A stretch of DNA of 64,000 nt from Hybos culiciformis (lineage: Eukaryota; Arthropoda; Insecta; Diptera; Hybotidae), in NCBI GenBank assembly GCA_964007475.1, contig OZ023273.1, positions 146,355,308 to 146,419,307 on the forward strand. The letters are read 5' to 3'. A program made the position numbers and the translations under genes. The notes below the pieces were generated by a model, which was not told the origin of the DNA, did no database searches, and worked only from the letters and a program-made list of their open reading frames with translations. Below are positions 49,146 to 62,719 of the stretch, one piece after another (position 1 is the stretch's first letter; each line of letters starts with the position of its first letter).

Positions 49146-50206
49146 CTATTTTAAAATAATTATTTCGAATAGTTAATTTAACAGTTTGGAACCGTAACAA
49201 TATATTTTTTTCTCAACTGCTAAAATTGTTATAATAACAACTTAACATTTTAAATATAACAATTTTGTGTTAATTTTAACAATGTAATATGTCTTTTGAA
49301 TTAACAATTTTTGCAATTTTAATTTAACTATAAACCCTTTTGCGCAAAATCTATAAAGATTTTTTGTTAATTTTACCTATAAAATCTTTTAATTTAACAA
49401 TTTTTTTTTCTGGGTGTATGTACATAAATTCCATATTTAACCCCAACAAGCCAATTTTAAAGTATATAAAAATATAATTGATTGAATATTGATTTAGGTA
49501 ACAAAAAACTTAGAAAAAATATTTTTCAATTTAAATAAATCACTGACTTCAATCCTACATGATAATGTACATATTCTCAAAAAAAAAAAGAAGGAAAATC
49601 TATTAAGATTGGATGATGTGTTTAGTTTAGAAAGACTCATTTGTTTTGAAATTTTCCATCATTTCATACATATAGGCATGGGCATAAATATGTACATTGT
49701 ACATTGATACCATAAAACATTTTTTTTTTGACAAATTTGATATTCATTATTTGATAGACAATAATCTCTTTGTGTTTTCTTTTCTATTTGACGTCAAAAA
49801 AATTTTTTTTGAACATTATTTCAAATTTTATATGAATATCAATATCAAAATATTTTATAGGTTGGTAATAGACTTTTTTTTTGTTTTATATATTGTTATC
49901 TATTCTATAATAATTATAATTTTTCAATTTTCAATTAACTTTTTATCAATTGCTAGACACTTAGCAAATTGTTTGGACTCCATTTGCTATTTTGAAAGGA
50001 AAAAAATTATGACACATTTCTTTCTATTAAAATAACATCAAGTTCAAGGTTTTAATCTGGAAAATGAAGTAGGTAAAACAATATAAATTTGAAGAAGAAA
50101 ATATTTTTGTTTGGCACCACAATTCTCGGCTGTCGAAAACATTAGAACGAGTATATTATTTCACGTCTCTATCAGACATTTAATGATTTAATTTAATTAC
50201 AGGAAA

Positions 50207-50402
50207 TTTTAGGTTTCTCGCAAATATCTTGAAAACGGTGCGGTTTTCAGCAATTTTGAGGTCGGCCCTATCCTGTGGTGAACATGAACCTAACATTTAA
50301 TTACCTATTAAACAAGCTCAACAATTTGAAAAACTATCAGAGGGTCGACTTAAAAATAGTGAAAAACGCAACGTTTTCGAGATATTTGCGATAAACTAAA
50401 AA
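50207..50402. repeat. Inverted repeat, about 63-bp arms
   Basis: Arms 50207-50269 and 50339-50402 are roughly 80 percent alike by eye. Both contain CGCAAATATCT(T/C)GAAAACG and end toward GTCG(G/A)CCCT. The spacer is about 70 bp. Composition is richer in GC than the surroundings. It may be the core of an old MITE whose ends I cannot place. Confidence 0.6.
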
Positions 50403-52919
50403 TAATTCGACGAAATTTATGTTCAGATAAATCAAAAACGTGTTTTACATTATGTATACTTTCTACAAGTTTCTTACAAATTTCGATATTTTTATCGTCT
50501 TAATTTGATTGTATTTTTTTGGACGTACAATGGAACGTACACAAATCTGATAATTTCAGTTTTGCAGTTTGCGACCTATTTTTCACGATAAAATTGCGAT
50601 CACATAAATTTCTTGTTAAGTTTCTTTTAATTTTATGATCTAAATTTTAAAAATTGTCCAGAAAAATGTGAAAAAAGTGAAAGTTCTTTTTTCTATGGGA
50701 CTTTTGTATGAACTTAAGACCGTAATTCTTATTAATAAATCTAGGCTACAGCGAAAGAACGTTTGGGACGGGATCGTCTAGTTGAAAATAAAATCCACTT
50801 CAAAGTTGATTAAGTTAAAGCTGTGGAACAAGACTCTTCAACAACTTAAATTTTGGCAAGAGGAAAAGCTACAAGTTTATTCTAACATTATATATTTAAT
50901 AAAACTATAGGTAAAAAACATTAAAAAAAACATTTACATTTTTCTGTCATCGCAACAATTTTATTTGAATAAAGCATTAGAATGGATCATTAGTTAAAAA
51001 TTATTAATTCATATTATTTAGAAATAAAATTTAAAACAATGACTATACATTTTGAAAACATTACTACACGTTTAAATAAATTGGAAATTTTCCTACCATT
51101 GAAAAATATTTCATTTTAGTTATTATCATTGTACTAACATTTTTCTACATACAAACATAACTTGTAAATTTTATTTTAATTTTAAACTACTGTCTTCCCT
51201 CGATAGTTAGAACCGTTCCTTTGGTCTTTGGCTTTGGCGCAAATGAAATTTCTGAACTTTCATTTATACCTAATTCCAATTGAACTTAGAGTTTTAAAAT
51301 TTTTTACTTTGGTCCCAGTGGTACATTTAATCCGTCAATAATTTAAATGCAATATTTTTGAAAAATAATCTTTAAACAATTAATTTGAATTATTTTAAAT
51401 TCTTTAGGATATAATCAGTACTTGACAATTCAAGTAGCAGATAGATAATGCATTTTACCAATTTCTTTAAGTGTTATTTTAGGAAACTCGTTTGATAATA
51501 ACAATTTCCTTTTTTGCCAGTAAACCGCAAAGTTTTTCAATTAAAGTGATGTTTTATTTTATTAAAATTTTACTAGTTGTCGTTATGCATTCAGGTTCTA
51601 AAAAACTATTTTCATAATCATAACAATAAAAATGTCTATTATCATTTTATTATATACTTGGTTTATTATTCAAGGACCACTGAAATTATAAAAAAAAAAA
51701 TTAGTGAAAAATAACTATTATTGAAAATAATTATTTTCACTGAGTTTTGAAAAAATGAGGAACAAAAGTATATCATATACTGTAGTAATTATAATATAAA
51801 TAGGTATTATATGGATTATTTAGATTCATTAAACAAATGCAAAATTAGGGGATCCTGAATTTTTGTATAATTCCTTGTTCTCCAGAGTCGTTATTGAAAT
51901 TTATTATAATCAATTTTTTTTTTTGTGGTGTCGTTCATTATATAAATATTTTCCGAAAACCAAAAAATTATAAATTATAAAACAGAACTTATTATTTAAT
52001 GTTGGAAAATTTAAAAATTTAAAATTTTTCATAAATGAATATAACTGATCCTTTACTTTTTGTATCTTTTTTGTGCTGAAAAAGAAACACGAATTTCAAA
52101 AGTTTAAACAAATCTACATAATATCTTTGATAATCAGATAAAATGGTACATATGTTTAACAAATGTCGGTATCAGTTGAAATTGGGTATATATAATATAG
52201 AGTACTTGTGGTTCACTTCACCTATGAAAGTATGAACATAAGGAGCATTTATATGTATGTTTATTAAAATATTAAATATTGGATTTAAATTAATATTTTA
52301 AATTTTTTTTGGACCAACATAGCAAATTAATTAGTTTCTTGATATGAATATTTCTCAATACTATATTTATTGTCAATATTGTCATTGTTTTCTAATCCGC
52401 TGACTACCGCTTTATGTAGAATACAGTTTTATATTAAATTCGAGTGAAAAAGTTCAAATAAATTCAAAATAGAAACTAAGAATCCGGTTTTCTGTCATTT
52501 TAATTTTTGGGGTAGTACACTCAAATTGATGATAAACAAAATATCTCCCTCGAGTTATTTTGTGGGATTTACTAAATTCAAGGATCGTTATTTTTATTCC
52601 AAATTTTTTATTGTGGTTGACTAAGTTATATCTTTATTCTCTATTTTCTAAATCTCTTTATATGAAAACTAATTTAAAAAATAACAAATATTTTTGCTTT
52701 AACAAAATATTTCCAATATTATTTTACACAAAATATTTTCAATTGCATTTTAAATTTGTCCCAAGTGTAAAATTTTTCCTGAAAATAAAAACTATATAGT
52801 GGAGATTTTCCGGCAAAACTAGTAATTTTCTAAATGTTTATGTACACTTCATTTTATAATATTACATTTATAAAAAAATAAAATAAAATACAATTTCAGT
52901 AATATGTAAATTCTTTTAC

Positions 52920-52963
52920 GGATTATGTCGTTTTGAAATAAGGATTATGTCGTTTTGAAATAA
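52920..52963. repeat. Perfect 22-bp tandem duplication
   Basis: The unit GGATTATGTCGTTTTGAAAT(AA) occurs twice head to tail. A simple local duplication. Confidence 0.85.
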
Positions 52964-55900
52964 AAGCCATATATAAAGTACATAGTAAACCAAAAACTTA
53001 TTATATTTCGAACATGCAGGCCCCAAAGCTAGAAAAGCTTATTAAAAACTATTCATGCAAATGATTCAATAACAGAGTGAAAAAAACTATAGATTGATTC
53101 GACAAAATAATAAAATTTAATTTTTAGTGGAAAATTTTTGGACTGTGAGAACTATATCAAGAAAATACTCTTTCAGAGACTAACTCTCGATGCACTATAA
53201 TAAGACTATCTAGTATCATTATAGAAGAAAAAAAAATAAAACTATAGAGGAAGGGAATGTTTTCAAAACATATAATTCTAATTATTAAAAAGTGGTATTT
53301 ACTTTAATTTTTTTTTGTTCAATTTGAACATTTATTTAAAGACAAAAAGAATATCTCATATGGTATAATGGACTTGCATCACCCTTAGGAATTTTTTTTT
53401 TTTTTATTAAATATGTTAATAAAATTAATTTGGTACTTATTTTATTAAAACTGTATCATTTAACATCATAAAGATAATTCTTTCGTTTATAAATATAGGA
53501 ATAAAAAGTTTGAATAATTTTTGCATTCGCATATTGTTTCAAATTAATGCATATATTTAACGAACTGCTTTAAGGAATGAACTTTCTATAAAAAGATTAT
53601 TTTAAAAATTTAATTTAACTAGCTGCTGTGTATAAAAATTAAATTAAAATATTGAACTATTTGAATAGTACTAGAAAGATACGTGAAATGTTTATCAACT
53701 TGATATGATAGGAATTGTAAATATTATAATAGGATTAAAATTATAGTTATCTACATTTTTTAGTTAAAAATAAAAAAAAAAATTAATATCATTTATGGTT
53801 CTAACAGTAAACGATTATTAAGTTAATTTTTAAAAGTGGATTCTGTTTAAAACATAAGTCATTCTTTAGAGTCAGTAGCATATTAAAAATAGTAAGTTGG
53901 CATAGTAGTTGGCGTAGTAGATTGGCATAGTAAGTTCATTTTAAGTTTAACAATTAATAGAATAAGCAGATTTTCGGAGCCTCTAATATAGAATTGAACC
54001 TAGTCGAAGTTATTATAAATAATCTTTCGAAAAGTGTATTAATAAGTTCCATTTTTTTATCTCATTTTCATAAACAAATTTTAATTTTCTTTGAAATCCA
54101 CTCATTATTCATTTAAAAACCTACACATAACTTAAAGTGTTAATTTTTGTATTATAACAACAAATAAAAAAAAATTGTTTTCTAATACTTCATGAATTAT
54201 TCCCATCCTTAAATTTTTATGGTATTTAATTTTGTAATAAATATTTATTTATTTGAAAAATTTTTTTTTACCAACTTAAAGAATGTTAATCTGCATACCC
54301 AGATAAGAAAGAAAAACTTTTGTAAATATTTGAATTTTGAATATTTATGTAATAAAATTTTTGGTGGAAAACAAAAAAAAACAAAATAAACGAATAAACA
54401 TTTGTAGTAAGTATACTTGATTTTCTAGTATTTTCTTTATAATTAAAATAGTAAATAAAACTGTTTTTGCCACTCATTAAAAAAGAAAAGATCTACAATA
54501 GAGATTTAAATTTGGAAATTTAGAAAAAGAAATCTTTTTGAATCAGTTTCATGAAGTATTGTAGTGTTAATATAATGTCTTCATTTCAACAGCATTTGGC
54601 TATAGAAACAAATTTAGACAGCCGAACATTGAGATCAGTTTTTTTAGTTTTATTTAATTGTTTTTTTTTAACAAAATAAAAAAGAATTATAAAAATCGAA
54701 GTAAAAATAATTAAGAAAAATAATTCAAAAAATTTTTATTAGCATTATTATATAAAGAATAGCATTTTTCCAATTTTAACCAGCGCTTTATATGTTTTAA
54801 ATAGAAAGAATAAATTAACTCTTGAAGAATTGGAAATATTTTAAATTCTAAATTAAAAATTAGGAAGCATTAAATTTGTTGTAGTTGTAGGTCATTAACC
54901 TCAGATTAAATTTACAAAAAAGACAATATTCAAAAATATTTTGTTGTTTTATATAGTTCTTCCTTTCTATTGAAAGTCTGATAAATGTTTTTAGCACATT
55001 TTCAATTATTTTATTTAATTTAATTTTTTTGTATTCTTGTGTTCACATTCAAATCAAAAAATTTACATATAGAATAAGATTTTTTTTTTAATTATTCTAA
55101 TACACAAACTGAGAGATAAATATTATCATAAAAAAAATTATTTTATACCAAAGGATATGAATATAAGTTTTAAAATCCATTAAATGTGATTTTTTGTAAG
55201 TTCGTTATCAAATTCAATTGAAAGACTCAGTAAAAACATAAAATGACTACAACAATAATAACAATAGTTGTTTGAAGTGCCATTTCAAAATATCAACATA
55301 GAACTAAGTTGATATCTTAAAAATATACATAAAGTTTGTTTAACCTGTCTGTTAAAATAATTTACAAAAATGAAATTGGTGTTTTCTTATACATAATAAT
55401 AAAGAACATATAATGATCTCAAATTATTTGTTTTCACATTTTAAAGAAGATAAGCTTCCGAAAAGTTAATATCTCTTTATATACAACCTCCACAGAGTTA
55501 AAATTTTGTAGAGTTAAAATTTTGCGGGTCTTTATTTAAATCAGTACACTAATAGTGTGATAGTTAAATAAATATATAGCAGAAGTTTGCAGAATATTTT
55601 GTTGAGACCTTATTTCACAGCTCTCCGCTCTTTACCGATTTTAGAGATAGCGGCAAATGTTTTGTGTACTTGAATCCGATAAACTTTTAAGTAGGTATAT
55701 ATATAACAGCTTGGCAACACGCGCATCCAAAAATTGAAATAAAATATAATGGAATAAGTAATTAAAAAATTAAAAAAAATTGATGAAACGAAAATAATGA
55801 CACATCATAACATTTCGATTGAATACAGAGTATATTTTTATTTTATGTATTATCTAGTAATTTTTGATGGAGTCATTAATTTTATAGTTATCAAGACTAT

Positions 55901-57112
55901 TATTTTTATGATAATGGAAAATATTAATTAAAAAAATATATTGAATTTCTATGCAAATAATATTGAAATCAGTTTAATGTTTAAAGGTTTTACGTAATAA
56001 TTATATATGCAACAACATTTGGGAAATGTTTGATAGTTATATGTAGGTACACAGACAGGATAATAACAGGCAAATTTAAATAATAAAAATTTGTCACAAC
56101 AGCACTCAATAATCTGTTTGTTCAACGACTATGAAGGATTCAATCTGAATATATTTTACAAGCATAATTAAATTTAATATTATATAGGACTATTCTTATC
56201 TATTGAACTGGAATCTAGAAATATGTAGTTTTGTGGGAATTTTGATTTCTGTGATGACATTATAAATGTAACATAATGTAAAAAATTAACATTATGTTGT
56301 TTTTTATATAATAATTATAATTTTGTATTTTACTTTAATAGTCTGATCTTTTATCTTTTATCATTTATTTTTGAATCGAAATCGATGAATATTGTATAAC
56401 TTCAAAACCTCAAAGAAACATATTGTAGAGTCTAGAATAATGTTAAAAGACCATACAATTACACGTTTTAGAAATTTTATTTGAATTTCACGGAGAATAT
56501 TGATAGGATCTAAATGTGATCTTTGATAAAACAAAAACCAACAACTTTAGTCGCTTATTCAGCATTTACATGTTAACCGCCCTCTTATACGCAATCGAAA
56601 AGACGGTAAATTAAGATAAAAAAATCAAGGCGAATAAAGTACAGAACAAAAAAAATTGTAATAAAACTCTGTGCTACTAAAATTTTCAAAAATGTCTTAC
56701 AATGATTTATATATAGGACCTGCAGTTATTGAAACGTAAAAAGCCTTGCATCTTAAAACATAGTTTAAGTTTTTCTTTGATTCTGTAGAGCTAATATAAT
56801 ATTGACTGAAATGATTTAATTGATATATGAGATTAAACATAAATAATTTTAATGATTCTGTTTACTAAACAATTTCTGTGAAAAGTGAATTTTCCAATTA
56901 CAGTTCGTATTTTGCTATTTTCGATATTACATATATTTTTCGTCTTAAAGTCTCCCAAATTAATTTCACGAAAAATAGGAAAATCTTAATCTTTAAGGCA
57001 TTCGAAATAAATTTTAATACGAATCCTTTTAATTTACAAATTATTATTATTTATATGTATATTTTTATAACGAAAACTATTATTTATATTATTATTATTA
57101 TTATTATATGAT

Positions 57113-57136
57113 AAAAACGCAATTTTTTGCGTTTTT
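57113..57136. repeat. Short perfect hairpin
   Basis: AAAAACGCAA and TTGCGTTTTT flank a TTTT loop. It looks like a terminator in form, but in this context no function can be assigned. Confidence 0.5.
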
Positions 57137-57933
57137 AAATAAATAAAACACGTGTTGAAAAGTATCTTTTTTTTATATTAAAATTAAAAAAATCAAAAAA
57201 AAAGCTTCCCACTCATTCATAAATAAAAATTCTTTTTCATTGAGAAGAAAAACTCTCCACAACTAATATTCATTCAAAATAATTTTACGCATACTCCGCC
57301 TTATTTACTACCTACATTATTTTTGAATTTTTATTTTGACTAGAGCCCCAAAGAATTTTATTAGAGAATAAATATGTAACAAATTTTTGGGAATTTTATA
57401 TTTAAAAAAATATAATAAAAGTAATAAAATATTTTTTTTTAAATAAATTAATATAATATATAATATTTATTAAATATCATAATATAATATATGTTTATTA
57501 AATATATAACGAAGAATTTTAATTCTGTTATACATTGACGTCATTGAAATTCTTATGTATATTCAAATCTTGAAGCTTTTTTTTATTCTGACTATAAAAC
57601 AATATTAGATTAGTGTTTGTGAAGTGTGTATTTTGTGGAGGAAAATTTTGTTGATAACTACGACGTTTAGAAACGTCTGATATCTATTTCATTTACATAT
57701 GAATCCGAACTTGAACGAAATATTAATATTTTGTTAAGCTCTAAAAAAAAAGTTCCATATTTCACTTTTTGAGTAAACTTTGCGGCGCTCGTATGCCTAA
57801 ACTATTGACTTTATGAAAAAAAAAGGTACATACATAAATCGTAGGTAATTGTCTCTAGTTTTATTGTACATAATTGCTTGTATCGTAAAATCAGTCGGAA
57901 AGGAGATATTGCCAAAAAACTAATTTTTTCATT

Positions 57934-58092
57934 ATGGCGGCGCGAGCGGATAAAATACGAGGTCGCAAAGTCGAAATTCGGAAAGAGCACATCAAAATCT
58001 ATAAAATTACCAGTTTTCAAAACTCCCGGAAAACTTTCCAGGTAAAACTACCAAATGACTGTACTATTATAGGTAATTTTTGTTATCTCTAG
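57934..58092 (+). CDS. Weak candidate small ORF or exon (52 aa), unknown protein
   Basis: An ATG at 57934 opens a 52-codon frame starting MAARADKIRGRKVEIRKEHI, basic and much less AT-driven than the flanks. A CAG|GTAAAA donor-like site at 58041/58042 could end an exon after 36 codons. I do not recognise the peptide. The minus-strand frame over the same place (57811-58020) is the competing reading and looks less protein-like. The support is compositional only. Confidence 0.2.
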   Translation: MAARADKIRGRKVEIRKEHIKIYKITSFQNSRKTFQVKLPNDCTIIGNFCYL

Positions 58093-61000
58093 TATATTCT
58101 TTACTAATTTTTTTTATTTAAATAATTTGGCATTTTAATGTATGCTTTTTAAAGGAAAATAATTTCCCATTTTAATAATATAAATAATAATAAAACAAAA
58201 TATTTCTCCAAGCAAAGGTATTTAATATAAGAAAAAACTGTTCGAAAATAACATAAACTTTGTTATCACAAAATACCTAATTTTCCTCAATAGTGATCCT
58301 TTTCTCAAAAAAACGTTAACAATTTTTCATATAAATTTGTTCAAATTCTTGTTATTAACTTCACTGTAACTTTTGAATTCGTTACGAATGGTTGCAAATA
58401 AATAAAATTAAAGCAGTATTTTCTTCTTAAAAAAAAGTGAAAATTTCTAATTAAAATATTGCAATTTTATTGCAAATTTTTTTTTAATTTGATTAAAAAA
58501 AAATATATAAGGCTAAAAATATATATGTAAATTTGAATTCGAATTTTATTGTGATTTTAAAAATAAAATTTTTATTGATAAAAGAATTCTTTTTCAAAAA
58601 GGAAATTGAAAATAATTCAGTGAAAGGATTTGAAGGAAAAATAATAAAAAAAAAAGTTATTCTGAGTCCTTTTAAATAAAAGAACGTTATTTTGTCCTAC
58701 GTGTTCAACAGTGTTTCCAATCAAAAAAAGGTCCTTACAAGGAAATAAATAAAAAAAAAAAACAAGTTAAAAAAAGGATATTAAGCCAAAAAGAGTTAAT
58801 AAAAAGAATTCAAGGCTAAAACCGCTAAAAGGTATGTTGAAGAAAAAAAAAATTATACTTTTATTTTCAATTTTTTGTATTTAACTTTTAATTTAATTAA
58901 AATGACAAATAAATGTATTTTGCATATCTTGGAGGTAGATTTTATACTTCTCAATTCGAGATGAAATGAATCTGAATGAATTTTTATATATTTTATTTTT
59001 AACTTTATTGTTATCTTATTTTATTATATTATTTTTGTTATTATTATAATTCTTTTTTTTTTAGAAAGTTATATTACATTTTTAATGTCATAACTAAGTA
59101 TTTACAATGTACAATATTGTTTTGTTTATATTTGTTTTGCATTTGACATGGGATCAAAAAGTAAAAAAAAAATATATTATATTATTACTTTTCTACTTTT
59201 GTTTTCATAAAAATAAAAATATTATGAAAATGTTTTGTTTTATGGACTGACTAAGTCAACTTAAATAAATCTTATACATGTAGTTTAATATGAAAATTAT
59301 TATCATTTTCGAAATACATATATTGTTAGCTTCAAAAGATTGACTTTATTTTTCAAATAAAAAAATTAAATCTTTATTTAATTTTTTATTTTTAAGTTTA
59401 CAATTTACTTTAATATTGAATGTAACTATGAAAGATTTCTGTGTAATGATAGACAAACAACAGTCGGTTTTTTTCATTTTTGTTGGAATTAAAAATATTC
59501 GGGCTATGAAAAGCAAAAGTTTCAATTTGCTGAAGTTTTGATAGTTGTTTCTGGACATTATTGGTCTGTCGTTAAAAAGGTACTTTAAAAAAAAACGAGT
59601 TTAAGCTCTTAATCCTTAAAATTTATAGAATTATTAAATCAAAACAAAAAATCGAGTACATATATGATTGAGACCGTATTTATGTTCTGTTTTAAAAATC
59701 CAAATAATATTTATCAGTCATAAATTTTAACTCATCAAATGACACCTACAGAATTTAATTTTTTAATTTTAATTACTTCATAGACTAGAACCAAATGGAG
59801 ATAAGAATTAAAAAATACTAAAGAACATTTTTTTGCCTATTGCGTAACATAGTTTTTAATAGTTCCAAGCGTACATGAATACTTTTAACGCATTAAATTT
59901 CTTTCTAAAAACACGGAAGTTGCCTCAAGATTTAATGATTTTTACATTTGATCCTTACATTGAACAATTAGTATTTAATCATCTCAATATCGTCTAAATA
60001 TGTAAATTTATTTTTTCATCGAAAAAAATCTATTTCTCTCTTTGTATTTCTGAAAAATAAATTATGTCCTACGCATTATTCACATTACAAACATTTGCAT
60101 ATACACTTATACATATTTGCTAACAATAATTTTTATTTCATTTTAAAAATACACATAAATACATATCTTTTATATTAAAAGTTAGTATAAAATTAATAAA
60201 ATGACATTATTTATCTAAAAATTACGAGGTTCATTTTTATCATTTTCATATTTAAATTTATTTATTTTTTATTTTTATTTTGTACGCAATACAGAAGCCA
60301 CCAAAGAATTTCTTCGAATATTCATTCAAAAGAGTTTGGGGGCATCTGAAAATGTAATTTTATTTTGTAAATAAATTATTTTCTTTATAAATATTTAAAA
60401 TTAATTTTGTACATCCAACATTAAGCCTTTAAAGAATATACTAACATTTACAAATATACATTTATATATGTTTTATATTTTTGAATATTTGAAATTGGAA
60501 TTTACATACGTGTATCAAAATTGTTAAAAAAAAATATGTTGCCTCATATTTTTTATTTTATTTGTTGCCAGTAAAATAAAAATACAGTATCACACAAAAA
60601 TACGTTGAAATTGTAAAGGAAATTTTGAGCATTTGTTGTAATTTAACTGTTGGACCATAAATTGTTGATTCGGTTTATTGCAACTTTCAGTTTTTAAAAC
60701 CGCCCCAAAGAATTCTCATTATTCCAAATCAGTATTATGTTTTTTGAAGTCGAAATAACTTGATTCCAGTATACAGTACAATTAATAGGTTTAAAATCTA
60801 AATCTATTCTTCTTTAACTATATTTTATATATAGTGTTAATAAGGAGAAGTTTCTTAGCTTGTTCACAGTAATCTCCGAAATTTCTGAACAGATTAAAAA
60901 TTTCTTTCAGTTTTGGTGTTCTGATATACGCTGCAGTGTCACAGACTACTTATAAAAAAATATATAAAGATTTACTGTGGCGAAGCATCGATATTGGTAG

Positions 61001-61540
61001 AAAATAGTGAACAAAGCAGAGCTTCAATTTGTTGAATTAAATTTTTATGTAAACTGTATTAAAAATTTAATTTATATCTTATACTTTTTTTAATTACTTA
61101 TGAATTTTAACGATAATTGTTAATTGATTGATATGCATATACTAGTGTATATTCTTGAATTTTGAAATTTTAATAAATATTTTAAAAGATATAAGAACAT
61201 CATAATGTGTCTCTGTTTTTTAAAGTTTATAACAAACGAATGACTATCCGAAAATTTTAGTTAAAAAAAATAATATTATATTATATTATATACAGTTTGA
61301 TTTATTCTCTCGTAGACTAAAGACAAATTATAAAGTTCGCAACTATTAATAAATAAAATTAAAAAAAAAAAATAAAAATAAAAATCTACCTGATACAGAA
61401 ATCTATTCTGTTATAGATTTTTGTTCATTTTCTTTCTTTGATCTTTAAAAAAATTAAAAAAGACAAAAAAAAAAAAAAAAATTGCAAAACGACCAGCAAC
61501 AATTTTCCATGATGTGGACAAAAACCCATCAAAAAAACAC

Positions 61541-62719
61541 ATGTTAAAAAAATTGGGCAATTTTAAAAAACCAAAAATGGGCAAAACGCCACTTAAAAGC
61601 ACTACCAACGCTTATAATTTCTTTGCTCCTTTGCAAACATTGGAGGTTAGTGATGAAAACGATGATAATATGAACGACATTGGTGATAAGGACGAGCATA
61701 TACCTGAAGCAAATTCCATCAAAAATAAGGTTCCACCTATAACAATATTAAAAAAAAGCCAAAATGATGTATTAAGCCTACTAACTAAAGGTAACATAAA
61801 TACTTACAACATAAGACGAACCTCAATTGGGATAAAAGTCTTCATTGAGCAAATCGATGACTTTAATAACTTTTGCCAAATACTTTTGGAAGCCCAAGTA
61901 GAGCATTTCTCGTATGAGCCTAAAAATCAAAAACCAGTCAAAGCGGTGCTATCAGGCCTAGACTCGATCGAACCTTCTGACGTTAAGGCTGAATTAATCA
62001 AACTTAATCTAAAAGTCACTGATGTTAAACGCATAGTTAGAACTACCCGATACAATACTGAAATCGTATTGTATGTTGTATATTTTGAGCATAAAAGCAT
62101 CACATTAACTGAACTAAAAAGCAAATTTCAGGTAATAAATCATATCAGAATAAGGTGGGAGCATAAATCTAAAAATTTTAACAAACCCACACAATGTTTC
62201 AACTGCCAGATGTATGGTCATGGTGCCAAAAACTGCCATGTGACCAAATATTGTGGCTACTGTTCGGGAAATCACCTGACAGTTAATTGCCCAGACAAAG
62301 AGAATCTTAAATGTGCTAATTGTAGCGGAAAACACAGCTCCGTAGATCCGGATTGTCCTAGTAGGCAAGCATTTGTCCAATCCCGCTTACAAAAGAAACG
62401 ATTGATTAATAAACCTAGAAAGGAATATTTCATGGACAACAAAAATTATGAAAAAACCTTTCCCAAATTGCCAGGAAATTTAGCTAGAAATACATGTTCA
62501 GCAGAGATCAATGATGGACCTAGTTACTCAAGCCTTATACGTAACAACAACAGTAATAATAATTTAGTTCATAATTCTATTAATAATAATTTATTTTCTA
62601 TAGATGAAATAAGTAGCCTAACTAACGAATTAATTATAAAATTATCTAATTGCAAGACAAAGCATGAACAATTTAATACTATCGCACAATTAGCAATAAA
62701 ATATATATATAATGGTTAA
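61541..62719 (+). CDS. ORF1 (Gag-like zinc-knuckle protein) of Jockey-like element
   Basis: The frame is open from 61442 to the stop at 62717-62719. The first in-frame ATG is at 61541. Nine codons further upstream is a GTG at 61514, and two out-of-frame ATGs (61509, 61512) lead only to a 12-codon peptide, so the original start may have been lost to a small indel. Residue numbers here count from 61514. Residues 141-218 (starting PVKAVLSGLD) resemble the domain that precedes the knuckles in Jockey-type ORF1. Three knuckles follow: C228-C231-H236-C241, C247-C250-H254-C259 and C267-C270-H274-C281. The tail is Asn/Ser-rich. Role by family: RNA binding and particle formation. It overlaps ORF2 by 8 nt (ATGGTTAA). 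Confidence 0.85.
   Translation: MLKKLGNFKKPKMGKTPLKSTTNAYNFFAPLQTLEVSDENDDNMNDIGDKDEHIPEANSIKNKVPPITILKKSQNDVLSLLTKGNINTYNIRRTSIGIKVFIEQIDDFNNFCQILLEAQVEHFSYEPKNQKPVKAVLSGLDSIEPSDVKAELIKLNLKVTDVKRIVRTTRYNTEIVLYVVYFEHKSITLTELKSKFQVINHIRIRWEHKSKNFNKPTQCFNCQMYGHGAKNCHVTKYCGYCSGNHLTVNCPDKENLKCANCSGKHSSVDPDCPSRQAFVQSRLQKKRLINKPRKEYFMDNKNYEKTFPKLPGNLARNTCSAEINDGPSYSSLIRNNNSNNNLVHNSINNNLFSIDEISSLTNELIIKLSNCKTKHEQFNTIAQLAIKYIYNG

Larger units (their letters stand above)
48173..49416. mobile_element. TA-flanked foldback element rich in TTAACAATTTT
   Basis: The ends read TA-GACCCAGAAAAAAAA at 48171 and, on the other strand, TA-CACCCAGAAAAAAAA, so a TA dinucleotide flanks terminal repeats starting (C/G)ACCCAG. 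This is the pattern of Tc1/mariner-type elements. Both sides carry many TTAACAATTTT-type motifs. The middle holds a perfect palindrome (48620-48712), a 5S-rRNA-like fragment and a 300-bp A-rich tract, the last two perhaps a nested SINE insertion. No transposase is present. Confidence 0.65.
49419..61293. other. AT-rich non-coding stretch
   Basis: No gene is well supported. It holds an inverted repeat at 50207-50402, a 22-bp tandem duplication at 52920-52963, and a 12-bp-type repeat around GTTGGCATAGTA at about 53895-53935. There is also a duplicated AGAGTTAAAATTTTG at about 55494-55524 and a short perfect hairpin at 57113-57136. One weak exon candidate lies at 57934. The remainder is homopolymer-rich AT sequence. 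Confidence 0.5.

Noticed and set aside
48838..49200. Phe-rich minus-strand frames up to 120 codons
   Set aside because: They are artefacts of the A-rich tract.
57113..57136. Hairpin with T run like a Rho-independent terminator
   Set aside because: Nothing upstream is a bacterial-type gene; the genome is eukaryotic.
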